Position numbers and translations under genes: made by a program. A model generated the notes under the pieces. The model was not told where the DNA came from and ran no database searches. It worked only from the letters and a program-made list of their open reading frames with translations. Below, one piece after another: positions 24,463-34,362 of a stretch of 49,776 nucleotides of DNA. Source of the stretch: Thiohalobacter sp. (lineage in GTDB: Bacteria > Pseudomonadota > Gammaproteobacteria > DSM-19610); NCBI GenBank assembly GCA_026984835.1, contig JALSRI010000146.1:1-49776 (forward strand). The letters run 5' to 3'. The number at the start of each line of letters is the position of its first letter. Positions within the stretch are counted from its first letter, which is position 1.

Positions 24463-27400
24463 ATGGAGATTCCCGACTACGCCGAGCTGCATTGCCTCAG
24501 CAATTTCAGCTTCCTGCGCGGCGCCTCGCACCCGCAGGAGCTGGTGGCGCGGGCGCATGCGCTCGGTTACCGGGCGCTGGCGCTCACCGACGAATGCTCG
24601 CTGGCCGGGGTGGTGCGGGCCCACCTGGCGGCGCGGGAGACCGGCCTGGCGCTGATCGTCGGCAGCGAGCTGCGGCTGGCCGACGGCCTGCAGGTGGTGC
24701 TGCTGGCCACCGACCGCGAGGCCTATGGCAACCTGTCCGAACTCATCAGCCGCGCGCGGCGGGCGGCGACCAGGGGCGGCTACCACCTGCGTCGCGAAGA
24801 CCTGCTGCGCCACGCCGGCGGCTGCCTGCTGCTGTGGCTGCCGGGCGACGCCGGCCTGGTGCGCGAGGCGCGCTGGCTGCGGGAGCACTTCGACGGCCGC
24901 GCCTGGATCGCCGTCCAGCGGCGCCTGGCGCACGGCGAGGCGCGCCGCCTGCACGGCCTGCAGCGTCTGGGACGGCGCTTCGGCCTGCCGCTGACGGCGG
25001 CCGGCGGCGCGCACATGCACCTGCGTGAACGCCGCCCGCTGGCCGACGCCCTGGCCGCCATCCGCCTCGGCGTCCCCCTGGCGGAAGCCGGCCTCGCCCT
25101 GCACCGCAACGCCGAGGGGTACCTGCGCAGCCGCACCGCCCTGGCGCGCCTCTACCCGCCGGCGCTGCTGGCCGAGACCCTGCGCATCGCCGAACGCTGC
25201 CGCTTCTCGCTCGACGAACTGCGCTACGAATACCCGGCCGAACTGGTGCCGGACGGCATCACGCCGGCCGCCCACCTGCGGTCCCTGACCGAGGCCGGCC
25301 TGCGCGAGCGCTGGCCGGAGGGTGCGCCGGAGAAGGTGCGGCGCCAGGTCGGGCACGAACTGGCGCTGATCGCCGAGCTGCGCTACGAAGCCTATTTCCT
25401 CACCGTGCACGACATCGTGCGCTTCGCGCGCTCGCGCGGCATCCTGTGCCAGGGACGCGGCTCGGCCGCCAACTCGGCGGTCTGCTACTGCCTGGGCATC
25501 ACTGCCGTGGACCCGGCGCGCGGCAACCTGCTGTTCGAACGCTTCGTATCGCGCGAGCGCGACGAGCCGCCGGACATCGACGTCGACTTCGAGCACCAGC
25601 GGCGCGAGGAAGTCATCCAGTACATCTATGGGAAATACGGCCGCGAGCGCGCCGCCCTGGCCGCCACCGTCATCCACTACCGGCCGCGCAGCGCCCTGCG
25701 CGATCTCGGCAAGGCGCTGGGCCTGGACGCCGACCAGGTGGAGCGGCTGGCCGGCGCCGCCGGCGCCTGGGGCAGCCGCCGACTGGGCGACGACGAGGGT
25801 TGGCTGCGCGAGGCCGGTTTCTCGCCCGACAACCCGGTCATCCGCCGGCTGCTGGACCTGGCCGGCCAGCTCATCGGCTTCCCGCGCCACCTGTCCCAGC
25901 ATGTCGGCGGCTTCGTCATCGCCGCCGGCTCACTGCAGCGCCTGGTGCCGGTGCAGAACGCCGCCATGCCGGAGCGCACCGTCATCCAGTGGGACAAGGA
26001 CGACCTGGACGCGCTCGGCCTGCTGAAGATCGACTGCCTGGCGCTGGGCATGCTGAGCGCCATCCGCCGCTGCTTCGACCTGCTGCGCCGGCACCACGGC
26101 GTCGACCTCGACCTGCACCGCCTGCCGGCCGAAGACCCGGACGTGTACGCCATGATCTCGCGCGCCGACACCGTCGGCGTATTCCAGATCGAGTCGCGCG
26201 CCCAGATGAGCATGCTGCCGCGCCTGAAGCCCGCCTGCTTCTACGACCTGGTGATCGAGGTCGCCATCGTGCGCCCCGGCCCCATCCAGGGCGACATGGT
26301 GCATCCCTACCTGCGCCGCCGCCAGGGCCTGGAGCCGGTCGACTACCCTTCGGAAGACGTGCGCCGGGTGCTGCAGCGCACCCTGGGCGTGCCCATCTTC
26401 CAGGAACAGGTCATCGAGCTGGCCATGGTGGCGGCCGGCTTCAGCCCCGGCGAGGCCGACGAACTGCGCCGCTGCATGGCCAGCTGGCGCCGCCACGGCC
26501 GCCTGGCGCACTTCGAGCGGCGCCTGGTCGAGGGCATGCGCGAGCGCGGCTACGATGAGTGCTTCGCGCGCCGCCTGTTCCGGCAGATCCTCGGTTTCGG
26601 CGAATACGGCTTCCCGGAATCCCATGCCGCCAGCTTCGCCCTGCTGGTCTACGTGTCGGCCTGGCTGAAACACCACTACCCGAGCGCCTTCGCCTGCGCG
26701 CTGATCAACAGCCAGCCCATGGGCTTCTACAGCCCGCGCCAGCTGGTCGACGACCTGCGCCGCCACGGCGGCGAGGTGCGGCCGGTGGACGTGTGCCACA
26801 GCGACCGGGACTGCACATTGGAGGACGGTGGCGCGCGCTTCGATGCGAAGGCGCAGGGAACGCCCTTGCAACCGCCGCTGCGGCTGGGGCTGCGACTGGT
26901 CAAGGGGCTGTCGCGCAGCGGCGCGGAACGGCTGGTGGCGGCGCGGGCGCGGCGGCCCTTCACCGACGTCGACGACCTGGCGCGGCGGGCGCGGCTGTCC
27001 CGGCGCGAGCTGGAGGCGCTGGCGGCGGCCGGAGCGCTGGCGTCGCTGGCCGGCCACCGGCACCGGGCGCGCTGGAGCTGTGCGGCGGTGGAGCGGCCGG
27101 CGCCGCTGCTGGCCGACGCCGCCCCGGCCGAGGCCGCCCCCCTGCTGCGCCCGCCCACCGAGGGCGAGGACCTGGTCGCCGACCACGCCAGCCTCGGTCT
27201 CAGCCTGGGCCGCCACCCGCTGGCACTGCTGCGTCGCCGGCTGCGGCAACTGGCGCTGCTGGAGGCCGACTGCCTGCGCCGCCGCCCGGCCGGCCAGCGG
27301 GTGCGCACTGCCGGCCTGGTCACCAACCGGCAGCGGCCCGGCAGCGCCTCGGGTGTCGTCTTCGTCACCCTGGAGGACGAGACCGGCGCCACCCAGGTCG

Positions 27401-27576
27401 TCGTCTGGCCGGACCTGGCGCAGCGCCAGCGCGCCGTGCTGCTCCGGGCGCGGCTGCTGGCGGTGGAAGGGGAACTGCAGCGCGAGGGCGAGGTGCTGCA
27501 TCTGATTGCGGCGCGGCTGGAAGACCACAGCCGGCTGTTGGGGGCATTGTTCGTTCCGTCGCGGGATTTCCGGTAG
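24463..27576 (+). CDS. dnaE2: Error-prone DNA polymerase DnaE2 (ImuC), 1037 aa
   Basis: This is a C-family polymerase that performs damage-induced mutagenic synthesis with ImuA and ImuB. The N-terminal PHP domain begins [18 protein letters not shown], the palm follows ([18 protein letters not shown]; catalytic Asp motif [11 protein letters not shown], about residue 371-380), then [15 protein letters not shown] and [19 protein letters not shown], and a C-terminal OB fold ([29 protein letters not shown]). DnaE2-type features distinguish it from DnaE1: shorter length and the SQHVGGFV block. The start was set at ATG 24463 after ACGGAGG. imuA, imuB and lexA are not adjacent, which is unlike the usual operon. 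Confidence 0.96.
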   Translation: MEIPDYAELHCLSNFSFLRGASHPQELVARAHALGYRALALTDECSLAGVVRAHLAARETGLALIVGSELRLADGLQVVLLATDREAYGNLSELISRARRAATRGGYHLRREDLLRHAGGCLLLWLPGDAGLVREARWLREHFDGRAWIAVQRRLAHGEARRLHGLQRLGRRFGLPLTAAGGAHMHLRERRPLADALAAIRLGVPLAEAGLALHRNAEGYLRSRTALARLYPPALLAETLRIAERCRFSLDELRYEYPAELVPDGITPAAHLRSLTEAGLRERWPEGAPEKVRRQVGHELALIAELRYEAYFLTVHDIVRFARSRGILCQGRGSAANSAVCYCLGITAVDPARGNLLFERFVSRERDEPPDIDVDFEHQRREEVIQYIYGKYGRERAALAATVIHYRPRSALRDLGKALGLDADQVERLAGAAGAWGSRRLGDDEGWLREAGFSPDNPVIRRLLDLAGQLIGFPRHLSQHVGGFVIAAGSLQRLVPVQNAAMPERTVIQWDKDDLDALGLLKIDCLALGMLSAIRRCFDLLRRHHGVDLDLHRLPAEDPDVYAMISRADTVGVFQIESRAQMSMLPRLKPACFYDLVIEVAIVRPGPIQGDMVHPYLRRRQGLEPVDYPSEDVRRVLQRTLGVPIFQEQVIELAMVAAGFSPGEADELRRCMASWRRHGRLAHFERRLVEGMRERGYDECFARRLFRQILGFGEYGFPESHAASFALLVYVSAWLKHHYPSAFACALINSQPMGFYSPRQLVDDLRRHGGEVRPVDVCHSDRDCTLEDGGARFDAKAQGTPLQPPLRLGLRLVKGLSRSGAERLVAARARRPFTDVDDLARRARLSRRELEALAAAGALASLAGHRHRARWSCAAVERPAPLLADAAPAEAAPLLRPPTEGEDLVADHASLGLSLGRHPLALLRRRLRQLALLEADCLRRRPAGQRVRTAGLVTNRQRPGSASGVVFVTLEDETGATQVVVWPDLAQRQRAVLLRARLLAVEGELQREGEVLHLIAARLEDHSRLLGALFVPSRDFR

Positions 27577-27638
27577 CGGGATTTCCCTGGCGCCACGACG
27601 CCGGTTGGCGCAACCGCCCCCGGGAACCTCGCTCCACC

Positions 27639-27878
27639 TCACTCCGGCTCGCAGCTGCCCTCGCGCATCCACACGCCGCGCTGCTCGCAGCGCAGCAGCT
27701 CGTCGCCGCTGCAGACGTAGTCGCCGATGGCGTAGGCGGTGCCGTTGAAGTAACAGGCGCCGGCCTCGAGTTCCAGGTCCAGCGACAGCTCGTCCGCGTC
27801 CGCTTCGTCGAATATCGGCGAATTCCTCATTTCCGGATCCGGCGCCCCGACCTGCCTGATATGTGAAGTCCCGGTCAT
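27639..27878 (-). CDS. DUF1496-like small Cys-containing protein, 79 aa
   Basis: The start was chosen at ATG 27878 (MTGTSHIRQ), with GGAGGAGAGG just upstream. The C-terminal half reads ACYFNGTAYAIGDYVCSGDELLRCEQRGVWMREGSCEPE. The 'CYFNG-x-Y-x-GD', 'GDELLRC' and final 'G-x-C' pattern resembles DUF1496 proteins, giving four cysteines that could form two disulfides or bind metal. The N-terminal half is acidic and without a clear signal peptide. A candidate FNR/Anr-type box with a -10 lies upstream (27959). Function unknown. Confidence 0.6.
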   Translation of the reverse strand: MTGTSHIRQVGAPDPEMRNSPIFDEADADELSLDLELEAGACYFNGTAYAIGDYVCSGDELLRCEQRGVWMREGSCEPE

Positions 27879-28494
27879 ATCCTCTCCTCCAGTCCGGTTG
27901 TCGTCATCCTGCCCTGAGGCCCTGCGGATGAATCTAGCCCGTGGAGCCGCACTTGCCAATGACGGGGATCAAGGGAGAGGTGCCGATTTTCGTCCCCCGC
28001 CACGGCGCCTGTTGCCGGCCGGCGACAGCGGACCTGCCGGTTTCGGGCACGCCGTTGCGGGCTCCGCGCCGCCTTCCCCCCGCAGGCCCCGCCACCGCCT
28101 GTCGTCAGGCGACTACGGATGCCGGCCGACCAACCCCGGCCCATGGTTGCCGCCCTTTCACAAGCCCTTGTTCCGGCATTACTTGTTCGCACTGGCACCC
28201 ATCTTGCTGATAGCCGTGTCGAGGCCCGCCGGACGGAACACGGAGTTCCCCGGGCAGCCCCGCCGCACGGGCGCCACCGCGCCGCTACGGCGCCGTTTTC
28301 AGCGAGATTGCCGGATTGTGACCGCGATCTCACCGCAGCCGTGACCGGCTGCCCAGCAAATCCCCAGGGAAAACTGAACCATACCCTTGGCCAGGAAAGG
28401 CTTCGCCGCGGGCGACCGAGCCGGGAGCCGCGCACCGCGCGCCGTCCGCACCGAAAGCGAGTCCGGACGGACCCGAAACGAAGCGAGGAACATT
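27879..28494. other. 616-bp divergent intergenic region
   Basis: The region separates the DUF1496-like gene from the large lipoprotein gene. Besides the candidate box at 27959-27972, nothing specific was recognised: no tRNA, no c-di-GMP or cobalamin riboswitch motif could be identified by eye, and no open frame looks coding. The 3' end contains the lipoprotein ribosome binding site (GCGAGGAAC before ATG 28495). Confidence 0.5.
27959..27972 (-). promoter_or_regulatory. Candidate FNR/Anr/CRP-family box before the DUF1496-like gene
   Basis: Read leftward it is TTGATCCCCGTCAT: the first half site TTGAT is perfect and the second matches three of five. A TAGATT hexamer (27936-27931) would give a start near 27924, placing the box centre at -41.5, the classic class II position. 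The match is weaker than at the 38968 site, so this is a candidate only. Confidence 0.35.
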
Positions 28495-31400
28495 ATGCGC
28501 ACCGACAAGTTGTTCACCACAGGACGTATCGTCTTCTCTGCCACCCTGCTGCTGTTGCTGTCCGCCTGCGGCGGCGGCTCCACCGGTTCCAGCGAAGGAG
28601 GACCGGTAACCAGCCAGCTCAGCGGCAGCGTGGGCGACGGGCCGGTCATCGGCGCGACCGTCGAAGTGCGTAATGCGCAGGGTGTGCTGCTGGCCAGCGC
28701 AGGCAGCGACGCCAACGCGGGCTACCGCGTCCAGGTCAGCGCCTCGCCGGACGATTTCCCGCTGGTCGTGGAAGTCAGCGGCGGCATCGACGTGGTGACC
28801 GGCCGCGCGCCCGACTTCAGCCTGAGCTCGGCCGTGTTCGCCACCGACCTCGGCAACGGCCGCGCCAACGTCAATATCAATCCCTTCACCACCTTCGTGC
28901 GCCGGGTGGCGGAATCCATGGGCGGCGGGCTGTCCCGGCGCAATGCCGACAACGCCCGCCGCGCGGTGTATGCCGCGCTGGGCTTCGGCATCGACCCGGC
29001 CGCCATTCCCGACCCGGCCGCCACTCCCATCGACGCCGGCAACATCGCCATGATGATCAAGGCCAGCGAATCGCTCGGCGAAATGATCCGGCGCACCCAC
29101 GAAGTGGCCCGCGGCCGCGACGCCAGCCTGGACACGGATGCCGTCATCGCCGCCCTGGCTGCCGACCTCGTCGACGGCGTCCTCGATGGCCTGGGTGCCC
29201 CCGGCGCCGATCCGCGCCTGGCCGCCACGGCCACCATCACCTCGGCGCAGGTACTGGTGGAGAGCCTGACCGGCAACCTGGCCGTCGATGCCGGCAATGC
29301 CGCCGGCCGTCTCGACGACGCCATCGCCCTGGCCCTGCCCGGCGCGGGCGGCGTCGGCACTGGCGGTGGCAGCGGCGGGGTGGCGCCGCGCATCGCCTCG
29401 GTGCCCAATCCGTCCGCGATGCTGGCCCAGGCGCGCATCGCCATTGCCGCCGCCCGGGCGCTGTCGCCCAGCCAGTCGCTGGCGACCCTGGCCGCCATGA
29501 TCGATGCCCTGCGCCCCGGCAGCCTGCCCGCCGAGGCGGACGCCACTCTGCCGGCGGACTCGTCGCTGAACCTCGGTGACGCCATCAACGTCATCGGCAG
29601 CGCCTCACAACCGCAGATCGACACCGTCAACCAGGCGGTCCGCGAGGCCTCGGCCGGCACCCTGCCGCCGATGCCGTCCAACACCGCACCTGTCATCAGC
29701 GGCACGCCGCAGACCCGCGTTGCCGAAGACAGCGCCTACCGCTTCACACCGGGCGCCTCGGACGCTGACGGCGACACGCTGACCTTCCGCATCGCCAACA
29801 AGCCGGCCTGGGCGAGCTTCAACCGCAACACCGGCACGCTGTCGGGCACGCCGCGCAACCAGCATGTCGGCATCACCCGCGGCATCGTCATCAGTGTCAG
29901 CGACGGCCAGGCCAGCACGCCGCTGCCGGCCTTCGATCTGCGCGTGAGCAACGTCAATGATGCGCCCACCCTCAGCGGCAACCCGGCCACGACCGTGGTG
30001 GCCGGCAACGCCTACAACTTCCAGCCTTCGGCTGCCGACGTCGACGGCGACCCGCTGACCTTCAGCATCGCCAACAAGCCGGCCTGGGCGTCCTTCGACG
30101 CCGCCACCGGCCGCCTGTCGGGGACACCGACGGAGACCCAGGTCGGCACCAGCCGCGGCGTGCAGATCTCGGTCAGCGACGGCACCGTCTCCGTCTCCCT
30201 GCCGGCCTTCGACCTCACCGTCTCCAGCGGCGGCGGGAACACGCCGCCGGCCAACCGGGCACCCACCATCAGCGGCTCGCCGGCCACCCGCGTCAACGAG
30301 GACAGCGCCTACAGCTTCCTGCCGCAGGCCGCCGACGCCGACGGGGATGCGCTGACTTTCAGCATCAGCGGCAAGCCGTCGTGGGCCAGCTTCGACACCA
30401 GCACCGGACGGCTCTCCGGCACCCCCCGCAATGGCGACGTCGGCACCACCAACGGCATCGTGATCTCGGTCTCGGACGGCCAGGCGACGGCCGCCCTGCC
30501 GGCCTTCGCCATCCAGGTCGTCAACACCAACGACGCACCCACCGTGAGCGGCACACCCGGCACCTCGGTGCAGGAGGGCGCCAGCTACGCCTTCCGGCCC
30601 ACCGCCTCGGATCCGGATGGCGACCCCCTCACCTGGAGCATCGCCGGCAAGCCGGCCTGGGCCAGCTTCGATCCGGCCACGGGCGCCCTCACCGGCACAC
30701 CGGCTGCGGGTGATGCGGGCAGCTACACGGGCATCGTCATCAGCGTAAGCGACGGCACGGCCAGCACCTCGCTGCCGGCGTTCGGCATCACGGTCACGTC
30801 TGCGCCGACAGGCAGCATGGATTGCAGTATCGCCAGCGTGCTGTGCGTCGACGACAACGCCGGCGCGAACCAGGAATACAGCAACATCCAGAACGCAGTC
30901 GACAACGCCAACCCGGGCGACACGGTGCTGGTCTTCGATGGCAACTACAACGGCTTCGTCGTCAATCGCAGCGGCACCAATGCCAACCCCATCGTGGTCA
31001 AGGCCAACGCCGGCAACGCCCGTATCACGGGTACAGCGCCCGGTTACAACGAGACCATCCGCATCAACAACTCGAGCTACGTCACCATCGAGGGGTTCAT
31101 CGTCGACCAGGGCGGCTCCGGCGGCTACGGTATCGGCGCACGCGGCGCCACCGGCAGCTCGCCGATGCGCGGCCTGGTGATCCGTAACAATACCGTGAGA
31201 AACTCGGGCTCCACCAACATCTACCTGTCCCAGGTGGCGGATTCGCTGGCCGAAGGCAATACCAGTTACAACGCCGGTGAACACGGCATCTACCTCGCCA
31301 ACGGCGGCTCCGACAACACCACTCTGAGAAACAACACCATCTACAACAACGCCGTCGATGGAATTCACTTCAATGGTGACCTCAGCGTCAGCGGCGACGG

Positions 31401-32355
31401 CCTGCACACCGGCCTGGTCATCGAAGGCAATACCATCCACGACAACGGGGTGAACGGTCTGGACATGGATGGTGTGCAGAACTCCGTGATCCGCAACAAT
31501 GTCATCTATGCCAATGGCCGCCATGCGGTGCGCGCCTTCAACATCGACTCGGCCGCCGGGCCCGCCAACTTCGTGATCGCCAACAACACCCTTCTGGCCT
31601 CGGGCGGCAACTGGCCGATCAAACTGACGCAGGACAATGGCGGCCATGTCATCTTCAACAATATCCTGCTGGGTTCCGGCGGCAGCGGCGGCTTCTCGGT
31701 GGAGAACACCAACCTGACGACCGCCAGCAACCTGCTCACCGACAACGTCGACGCCGGCGGCAGCAGCTACAGCCTGTCCTCCTGGCAGGCGCTGGGCTAC
31801 GGGAGCGGCTCGGCAGTGGCGCCGGCCAGCAGCGCGCTGTTCGTCAACGCAGCCGCCGGCGACTACCGGCCGGCGAGCGGGTCGCCCGCCATTGACGCCG
31901 GTCGAGCTTCGCTGCAGGGCGTCGCCGCGCCGCTCAACGACATCCTCGACGCCGCGCGTCCGGTCGGCGGAGGCTATGACATCGGCGCCCACGAACAGGG
32001 CGGTACGCCCGGATCGGGCGGCGGCAGCGGTGGGGATACCGGTGGCGGAAGCGGCGGCGGCGCTGGCGGTGGCTCAGGAGGCGGCGGGGGAACGACGCCC
32101 TGCACCAGCGGCTGCAGCAAGGTCCTGCAGCTGAACTGGAACCCCAACCCCGAGAGCGACGTGGCCGGCTACAACGTCTACCACGGCACCAGTCCGGGGG
32201 TGTACACCGACGTGTTCTGGGTCGGCAACAACACCAGCTACCAGTACACGGCGACCGTGGCCGGCAACCACTACTTCGCCATCTCGGCCGTTGATACCAG
32301 CCAGAACGAGTCGCCCAAGTCGGCCGAAGTGGTCATGAACGTGACCTTCCCGTAA
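28495..32355 (+). CDS. Modular surface lipoprotein: Ig-like repeats, beta-helix and Fn3-like domain, 1286 aa
   Basis: A lipobox (LLLLLSACGG) marks an N-terminal lipid anchor. Residues about 40-390 are a beta/alpha region with CarboxypepD-like SVGDGPVIGATVEVRNA. Residues about 397-772 hold four tandem Ig-like (He_PIG/cadherin-like) units of about 92 residues, each with a DADGD(T/P)LTF and KPAWASF...GTLSGTP core. Residues about 775-1165 form a right-handed parallel beta-helix (NAGDTVLVFDGNYN, then repeated NNTIYNN-type turns and a choice-of-anchor-Q-like SPAIDAG ... GGYDIGAHEQGG block). A Gly/Ser linker (about 1168-1200) precedes an Fn3-like domain (LNWNPNPESDVAGYNVYHG ... AISAVDTSQNESP). It resembles cell-surface polysaccharide-binding or lyase-type proteins, but no catalytic residues were identified. 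Delivery through a type II system is possible. Confidence 0.85.
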   Translation: MRTDKLFTTGRIVFSATLLLLLSACGGGSTGSSEGGPVTSQLSGSVGDGPVIGATVEVRNAQGVLLASAGSDANAGYRVQVSASPDDFPLVVEVSGGIDVVTGRAPDFSLSSAVFATDLGNGRANVNINPFTTFVRRVAESMGGGLSRRNADNARRAVYAALGFGIDPAAIPDPAATPIDAGNIAMMIKASESLGEMIRRTHEVARGRDASLDTDAVIAALAADLVDGVLDGLGAPGADPRLAATATITSAQVLVESLTGNLAVDAGNAAGRLDDAIALALPGAGGVGTGGGSGGVAPRIASVPNPSAMLAQARIAIAAARALSPSQSLATLAAMIDALRPGSLPAEADATLPADSSLNLGDAINVIGSASQPQIDTVNQAVREASAGTLPPMPSNTAPVISGTPQTRVAEDSAYRFTPGASDADGDTLTFRIANKPAWASFNRNTGTLSGTPRNQHVGITRGIVISVSDGQASTPLPAFDLRVSNVNDAPTLSGNPATTVVAGNAYNFQPSAADVDGDPLTFSIANKPAWASFDAATGRLSGTPTETQVGTSRGVQISVSDGTVSVSLPAFDLTVSSGGGNTPPANRAPTISGSPATRVNEDSAYSFLPQAADADGDALTFSISGKPSWASFDTSTGRLSGTPRNGDVGTTNGIVISVSDGQATAALPAFAIQVVNTNDAPTVSGTPGTSVQEGASYAFRPTASDPDGDPLTWSIAGKPAWASFDPATGALTGTPAAGDAGSYTGIVISVSDGTASTSLPAFGITVTSAPTGSMDCSIASVLCVDDNAGANQEYSNIQNAVDNANPGDTVLVFDGNYNGFVVNRSGTNANPIVVKANAGNARITGTAPGYNETIRINNSSYVTIEGFIVDQGGSGGYGIGARGATGSSPMRGLVIRNNTVRNSGSTNIYLSQVADSLAEGNTSYNAGEHGIYLANGGSDNTTLRNNTIYNNAVDGIHFNGDLSVSGDGLHTGLVIEGNTIHDNGVNGLDMDGVQNSVIRNNVIYANGRHAVRAFNIDSAAGPANFVIANNTLLASGGNWPIKLTQDNGGHVIFNNILLGSGGSGGFSVENTNLTTASNLLTDNVDAGGSSYSLSSWQALGYGSGSAVAPASSALFVNAAAGDYRPASGSPAIDAGRASLQGVAAPLNDILDAARPVGGGYDIGAHEQGGTPGSGGGSGGDTGGGSGGGAGGGSGGGGGTTPCTSGCSKVLQLNWNPNPESDVAGYNVYHGTSPGVYTDVFWVGNNTSYQYTATVAGNHYFAISAVDTSQNESPKSAEVVMNVTFP

Positions 32356-32360
32356 CCGCG

Positions 32361-32386
32361 CGGCCGCCCCGGTCCCGGGGCGGCCG
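32361..32386 (+). terminator. Strong GC hairpin between convergent genes
   Basis: CGGCCGCCCCGG (32361-32372), two bases, then CCGGGGCGGCCG (32375-32386): a perfect 12-bp stem right between the ends of the lipoprotein gene (32355) and the ribonucleotide reductase gene (32401). It has no U-run, so it would be a weak intrinsic terminator but a good barrier for both directions or for mRNA 3' ends. Confidence 0.5.
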
Positions 32387-32400
32387 TGGCGATACCGGTG

Positions 32401-34236
32401 CTAGTCTGCCTCGCGCTCGATGCTGCAGCAATGCGGGCCGGTCTGCGTGGACTCCTCCCCGGCAGCGCCTTCCGCCAGCAGCACCGCACCGCGCACCGGT
32501 ACCGGACGGTAGGTGGTGCAACCCTTCACGCCGGCCTGGTAGGCCTTCCCGTACAGGCTGCTGAATGCTTCGTAGGGATAGTCGGCCGGCACGTTGATGG
32601 TCTTGGAGATGGCGTTGTCAATGTACGGCTGCAGGGCGGCCTGCATGTCCAGATGCGCCTCGGGCGGCAGGCTGCGTGCGTCCACGAAACAGGCCGGAAC
32701 CGGCGCCTCCCCTTTCAGCCTGCGCCACAGCCGCCAGGCATAGTCTTCCACCTCGAAGCTCTCGTAGGCGCCCTCGCTGTTCAGCACCCGGCGCCGGTAG
32801 CGGAAATCGAACACCGGCTCGATGCCGCTCGACAGGTTGCCGGCCAGCAGGCTGATAGTGCCGCTGGGGGCGATGGCCGTCAGGTGGCTGTTGCGGATGC
32901 CGGAGGCGGCGATGCCGTCGCGTATGTCCGGGGGCAGACCGGCGACGAAGGCGCCGCGCAGGTAGGCATCGCGCTCGAAGAAGGGGAAACTGCCCTTCTC
33001 CGCGGCCAGGCCGATGGAGGTGCGGTAGGCGGTGTGGCAGAGGGTCTGCATGACAGCCGCCGCCTGCCGGCGCGCGGCCGCCTCGCCGTAGTGCAGACCC
33101 AGCATGATCAGGGCGTCGGCCAGCCCGGTTATGCCCAGGCCGACGCGGCGCGCCCCGCGCGCCTGCCCGGCCTGCTGCGGCAGCGGGAAGCGGGAGGCGT
33201 CGACGACGTTGTCCAGCAGGCGCACGGCGACGGCCGCGGTGTCGCGCACCGCGTCCAGATCGATGCGCGCCTGCGGCGTGAAAGGATCGCGCACGAAACG
33301 CGGCAGGTTGATCGATCCCAGGTCGCAGGCGCCATAGGGCGGCAGCGGTATCTCGCCGCAGGGATTGGTGGTGGTGATGTACTCGCGCCAGGCAAGGTTG
33401 TTCAGGGCATTGATGCGGTCGATGAACAGCACGCCGGGCTCGGCGGTGTCGTAGGCGCTGCGCATGATGCGGTCCCACAGGGCGCGAGCGCGCACCCGCT
33501 TCATGACCACACAGGGCACCTCGCCCCGGTGACCCACCCAGCGCCGCAGGACACGTTCGCCATCCGCCTCCAGGCCGGCGTCCGGGAACACCAGCGGCCA
33601 GTCGGCGTCCTGTTCGACCGCCTGCATGAAGGCGTCGGTCACCTGCACCGACAGGTTGAAGTGGGTCAGGGCGCCACGCTCGTGCTTGGCATCGACGAAG
33701 GCCTCGATGTCGGGGTGGTCGCAGCGCAGGCTGCCGAGCATGGCGCCGCGGCGTGCGCCCGTGGACATGATGGTGGCGCACATGGCGTCCCAGATGCGCA
33801 TGAAGGATACCGGGCCGGAGGCGATGCGGCCGCTGGCATGCGCGACGCTGCCGCGCGGCCGCAGGCTGGAGAAGTCGTAGCCCACGCCGCCGCCGGCCTG
33901 CATGGTCAGCGCGCCCTCCTTGAGCTGATCGAAGATGCCGTCCAGGCTGTCCTCGATCACGCCCATGACGAAGCAATTGAACAGGGTCACGCGCCGGGCG
34001 GTGCCGGCGCCGGCCAGGATGCGCCCCCCGGGCAGGAAGCGAAACCCTTCCAGGACAGCATAGAAACGCGCTTCCCAGGCATCGCGGTCGTGCGTTTCCA
34101 CGGCGGCCAGGCTGCGCGCCACCCGCCGCCAGGTGGCCTCGATGTCCGCCTCCGCCTCACCGCCGGGCGCGGTGAACCGGTACTTGGTCTCCCAGATATG
34201 GCGCGCCAGCGGCGTGTCCAGCCACTCCTCAGCCAT
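32401..34236 (-). CDS. nrdJ: Adenosylcobalamin-dependent (class II) ribonucleoside-diphosphate reductase, 611 aa
   Basis: This enzyme reduces ribonucleotides to deoxyribonucleotides using adenosylcobalamin and does not need oxygen. The N-terminal part begins IWETKYRF. The active site region contains QAGGGVGYDFSSLRPRG, TLFNCFVMG, FNLSVQVTD and the diagnostic NPCGEIPLPPYGACDLGSINL with the catalytic Cys. The C-terminus carries a CC pair (HCCSIEREAD) for redox exchange. At 611 aa it is on the short side for the family and no ATP-cone is evident. No cobalamin riboswitch was seen upstream. The start is ATG 34236. Confidence 0.9.
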   Translation of the reverse strand: MAEEWLDTPLARHIWETKYRFTAPGGEAEADIEATWRRVARSLAAVETHDRDAWEARFYAVLEGFRFLPGGRILAGAGTARRVTLFNCFVMGVIEDSLDGIFDQLKEGALTMQAGGGVGYDFSSLRPRGSVAHASGRIASGPVSFMRIWDAMCATIMSTGARRGAMLGSLRCDHPDIEAFVDAKHERGALTHFNLSVQVTDAFMQAVEQDADWPLVFPDAGLEADGERVLRRWVGHRGEVPCVVMKRVRARALWDRIMRSAYDTAEPGVLFIDRINALNNLAWREYITTTNPCGEIPLPPYGACDLGSINLPRFVRDPFTPQARIDLDAVRDTAAVAVRLLDNVVDASRFPLPQQAGQARGARRVGLGITGLADALIMLGLHYGEAAARRQAAAVMQTLCHTAYRTSIGLAAEKGSFPFFERDAYLRGAFVAGLPPDIRDGIAASGIRNSHLTAIAPSGTISLLAGNLSSGIEPVFDFRYRRRVLNSEGAYESFEVEDYAWRLWRRLKGEAPVPACFVDARSLPPEAHLDMQAALQPYIDNAISKTINVPADYPYEAFSSLYGKAYQAGVKGCTTYRPVPVRGAVLLAEGAAGEESTQTGPHCCSIEREAD

Positions 34237-34256
34237 GACGGGCTGCCGCGCGCGGT

Positions 34257-34270
34257 TTGATCCTGATCAT
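34257..34270. promoter_or_regulatory. Candidate FNR/Anr-type box between nrdJ and kinase genes
   Basis: TTGATCCTGATCAT matches TTGAT-N4-ATCAA at nine of ten positions. It is 20 bp upstream of the nrdJ start, too close to act at -41.5 for nrdJ. For the rightward kinase gene the nearest -10-like sequence (GATAGT, 34303) gives a centre near -51.5. It could repress one promoter or be chance. Confidence 0.3.
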
Positions 34271-34362
34271 GAACGACGCCTGTTTCCGGCCCCGGGACTT
34301 GAGATAGTACCGCCGGCACCTTATGGTCAAAAGCCCTTTCGACGCCCGGACACGCCCGCCCC

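Noticed and set aside
24250-25902. 550-aa minus-strand frame over the start of dnaE2
   Set aside because: Antisense to a complete and well-conserved polymerase gene; composition is shadow-like.
28320-28494. c-di-GMP riboswitch upstream of the surface lipoprotein
   Set aside because: I looked for GEMM-type features and found no convincing match; a covariance search would be decisive.
34237-34362. Cobalamin riboswitch upstream of nrdJ
   Set aside because: The gap is only about 126 bp, shared with a divergent gene, and lacks a recognisable B12 box.
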